A DNA stretch of 60,000 bases from Antedon mediterranea (Eukaryota; Echinodermata; Crinoidea; Comatulida; Antedonidae), in contig NC_092673.1 in assembly GCF_964355755.1 (NCBI RefSeq), positions 34,669,648 to 34,729,647 of the forward strand, given 5' to 3'. Below the pieces are notes generated by a model. It did not search any database. It saw only the letters and a program-made list of their open reading frames with translations, and had not been told where the DNA came from. A program made the translations under genes and the position numbers. Below are positions 1 to 60,000 of the stretch, one piece after another. Position 1 is the stretch's first letter. Each line of letters opens with the position of its first letter.

Positions 1-60000
<60,000 letters not shown>

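Overview
This is an AT-rich, intron-rich animal (metazoan) window. It contains GT-AG introns, tRNA-derived SINEs, MITE families, a hAT remnant and many minisatellites. The dominant gene is a PLCE1-type phospholipase C epsilon that keeps its RasGEF module. Drosophila lacks such a gene, and the repeat mixture is compatible with a marine invertebrate, perhaps a deuterostome such as an echinoderm. The sequence alone does not fix the phylum.

One minus-strand gene appears to occupy the whole window. I assembled 31 exons by matching splice sites, reading phase and my knowledge of the human PLCE1 protein. Both termini lie outside: the N-terminus beyond base 60000, and the two C-terminal RA domains below base 1. 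From N to C (60000 to 1) the order is: a low-complexity region and helical-repeat-like segment (60000-57735); a RasGEF-N/REM-like segment and FERM F1-like start (54022-53099); FERM F2 (49950-49504); FERM F3 (34377-34083); the RasGEF/CDC25 domain (31117-22961); a PH-like domain (22178-21482); linkers (17380-12980); the EF-hand region (12316-10842); the PLC X half of the TIM barrel with both catalytic histidines (10221-8256); a hugely expanded acidic X-Y linker, mostly one 3.5-kb exon (7024-2090); the PLC Y half (1573-942); and C2 (816-1). This sums to roughly 3,400 codons inside the window.

The most notable observation is that the REM/FERM exons are phase-compatible with the RasGEF exons all the way through. 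This suggests a single FERM-RasGEF-PLC protein. I know of no FERM domain described in PLC epsilon. The second is the roughly 1,170-residue X-Y linker exon with a nearly identical triplicated 78-bp coding repeat.

The introns hold at least four MITE-like families, an internally deleted hAT element with a 5-bp target duplication inserted in a tandem repeat, three copies of one tRNA-type SINE, LINE remnants, several perfect inverted repeats and at least five minisatellites. A CpG-rich patch near 28.3-28.64 kb with a TATA-like box and a short open frame may be an internal promoter. No rRNA, convincing functional tRNA or CRISPR array was seen. All exon borders are manual predictions without transcript support. 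Two joints (1573/1718 and 2478/2905) do not fit in phase and may hide a microexon or a misplaced border.
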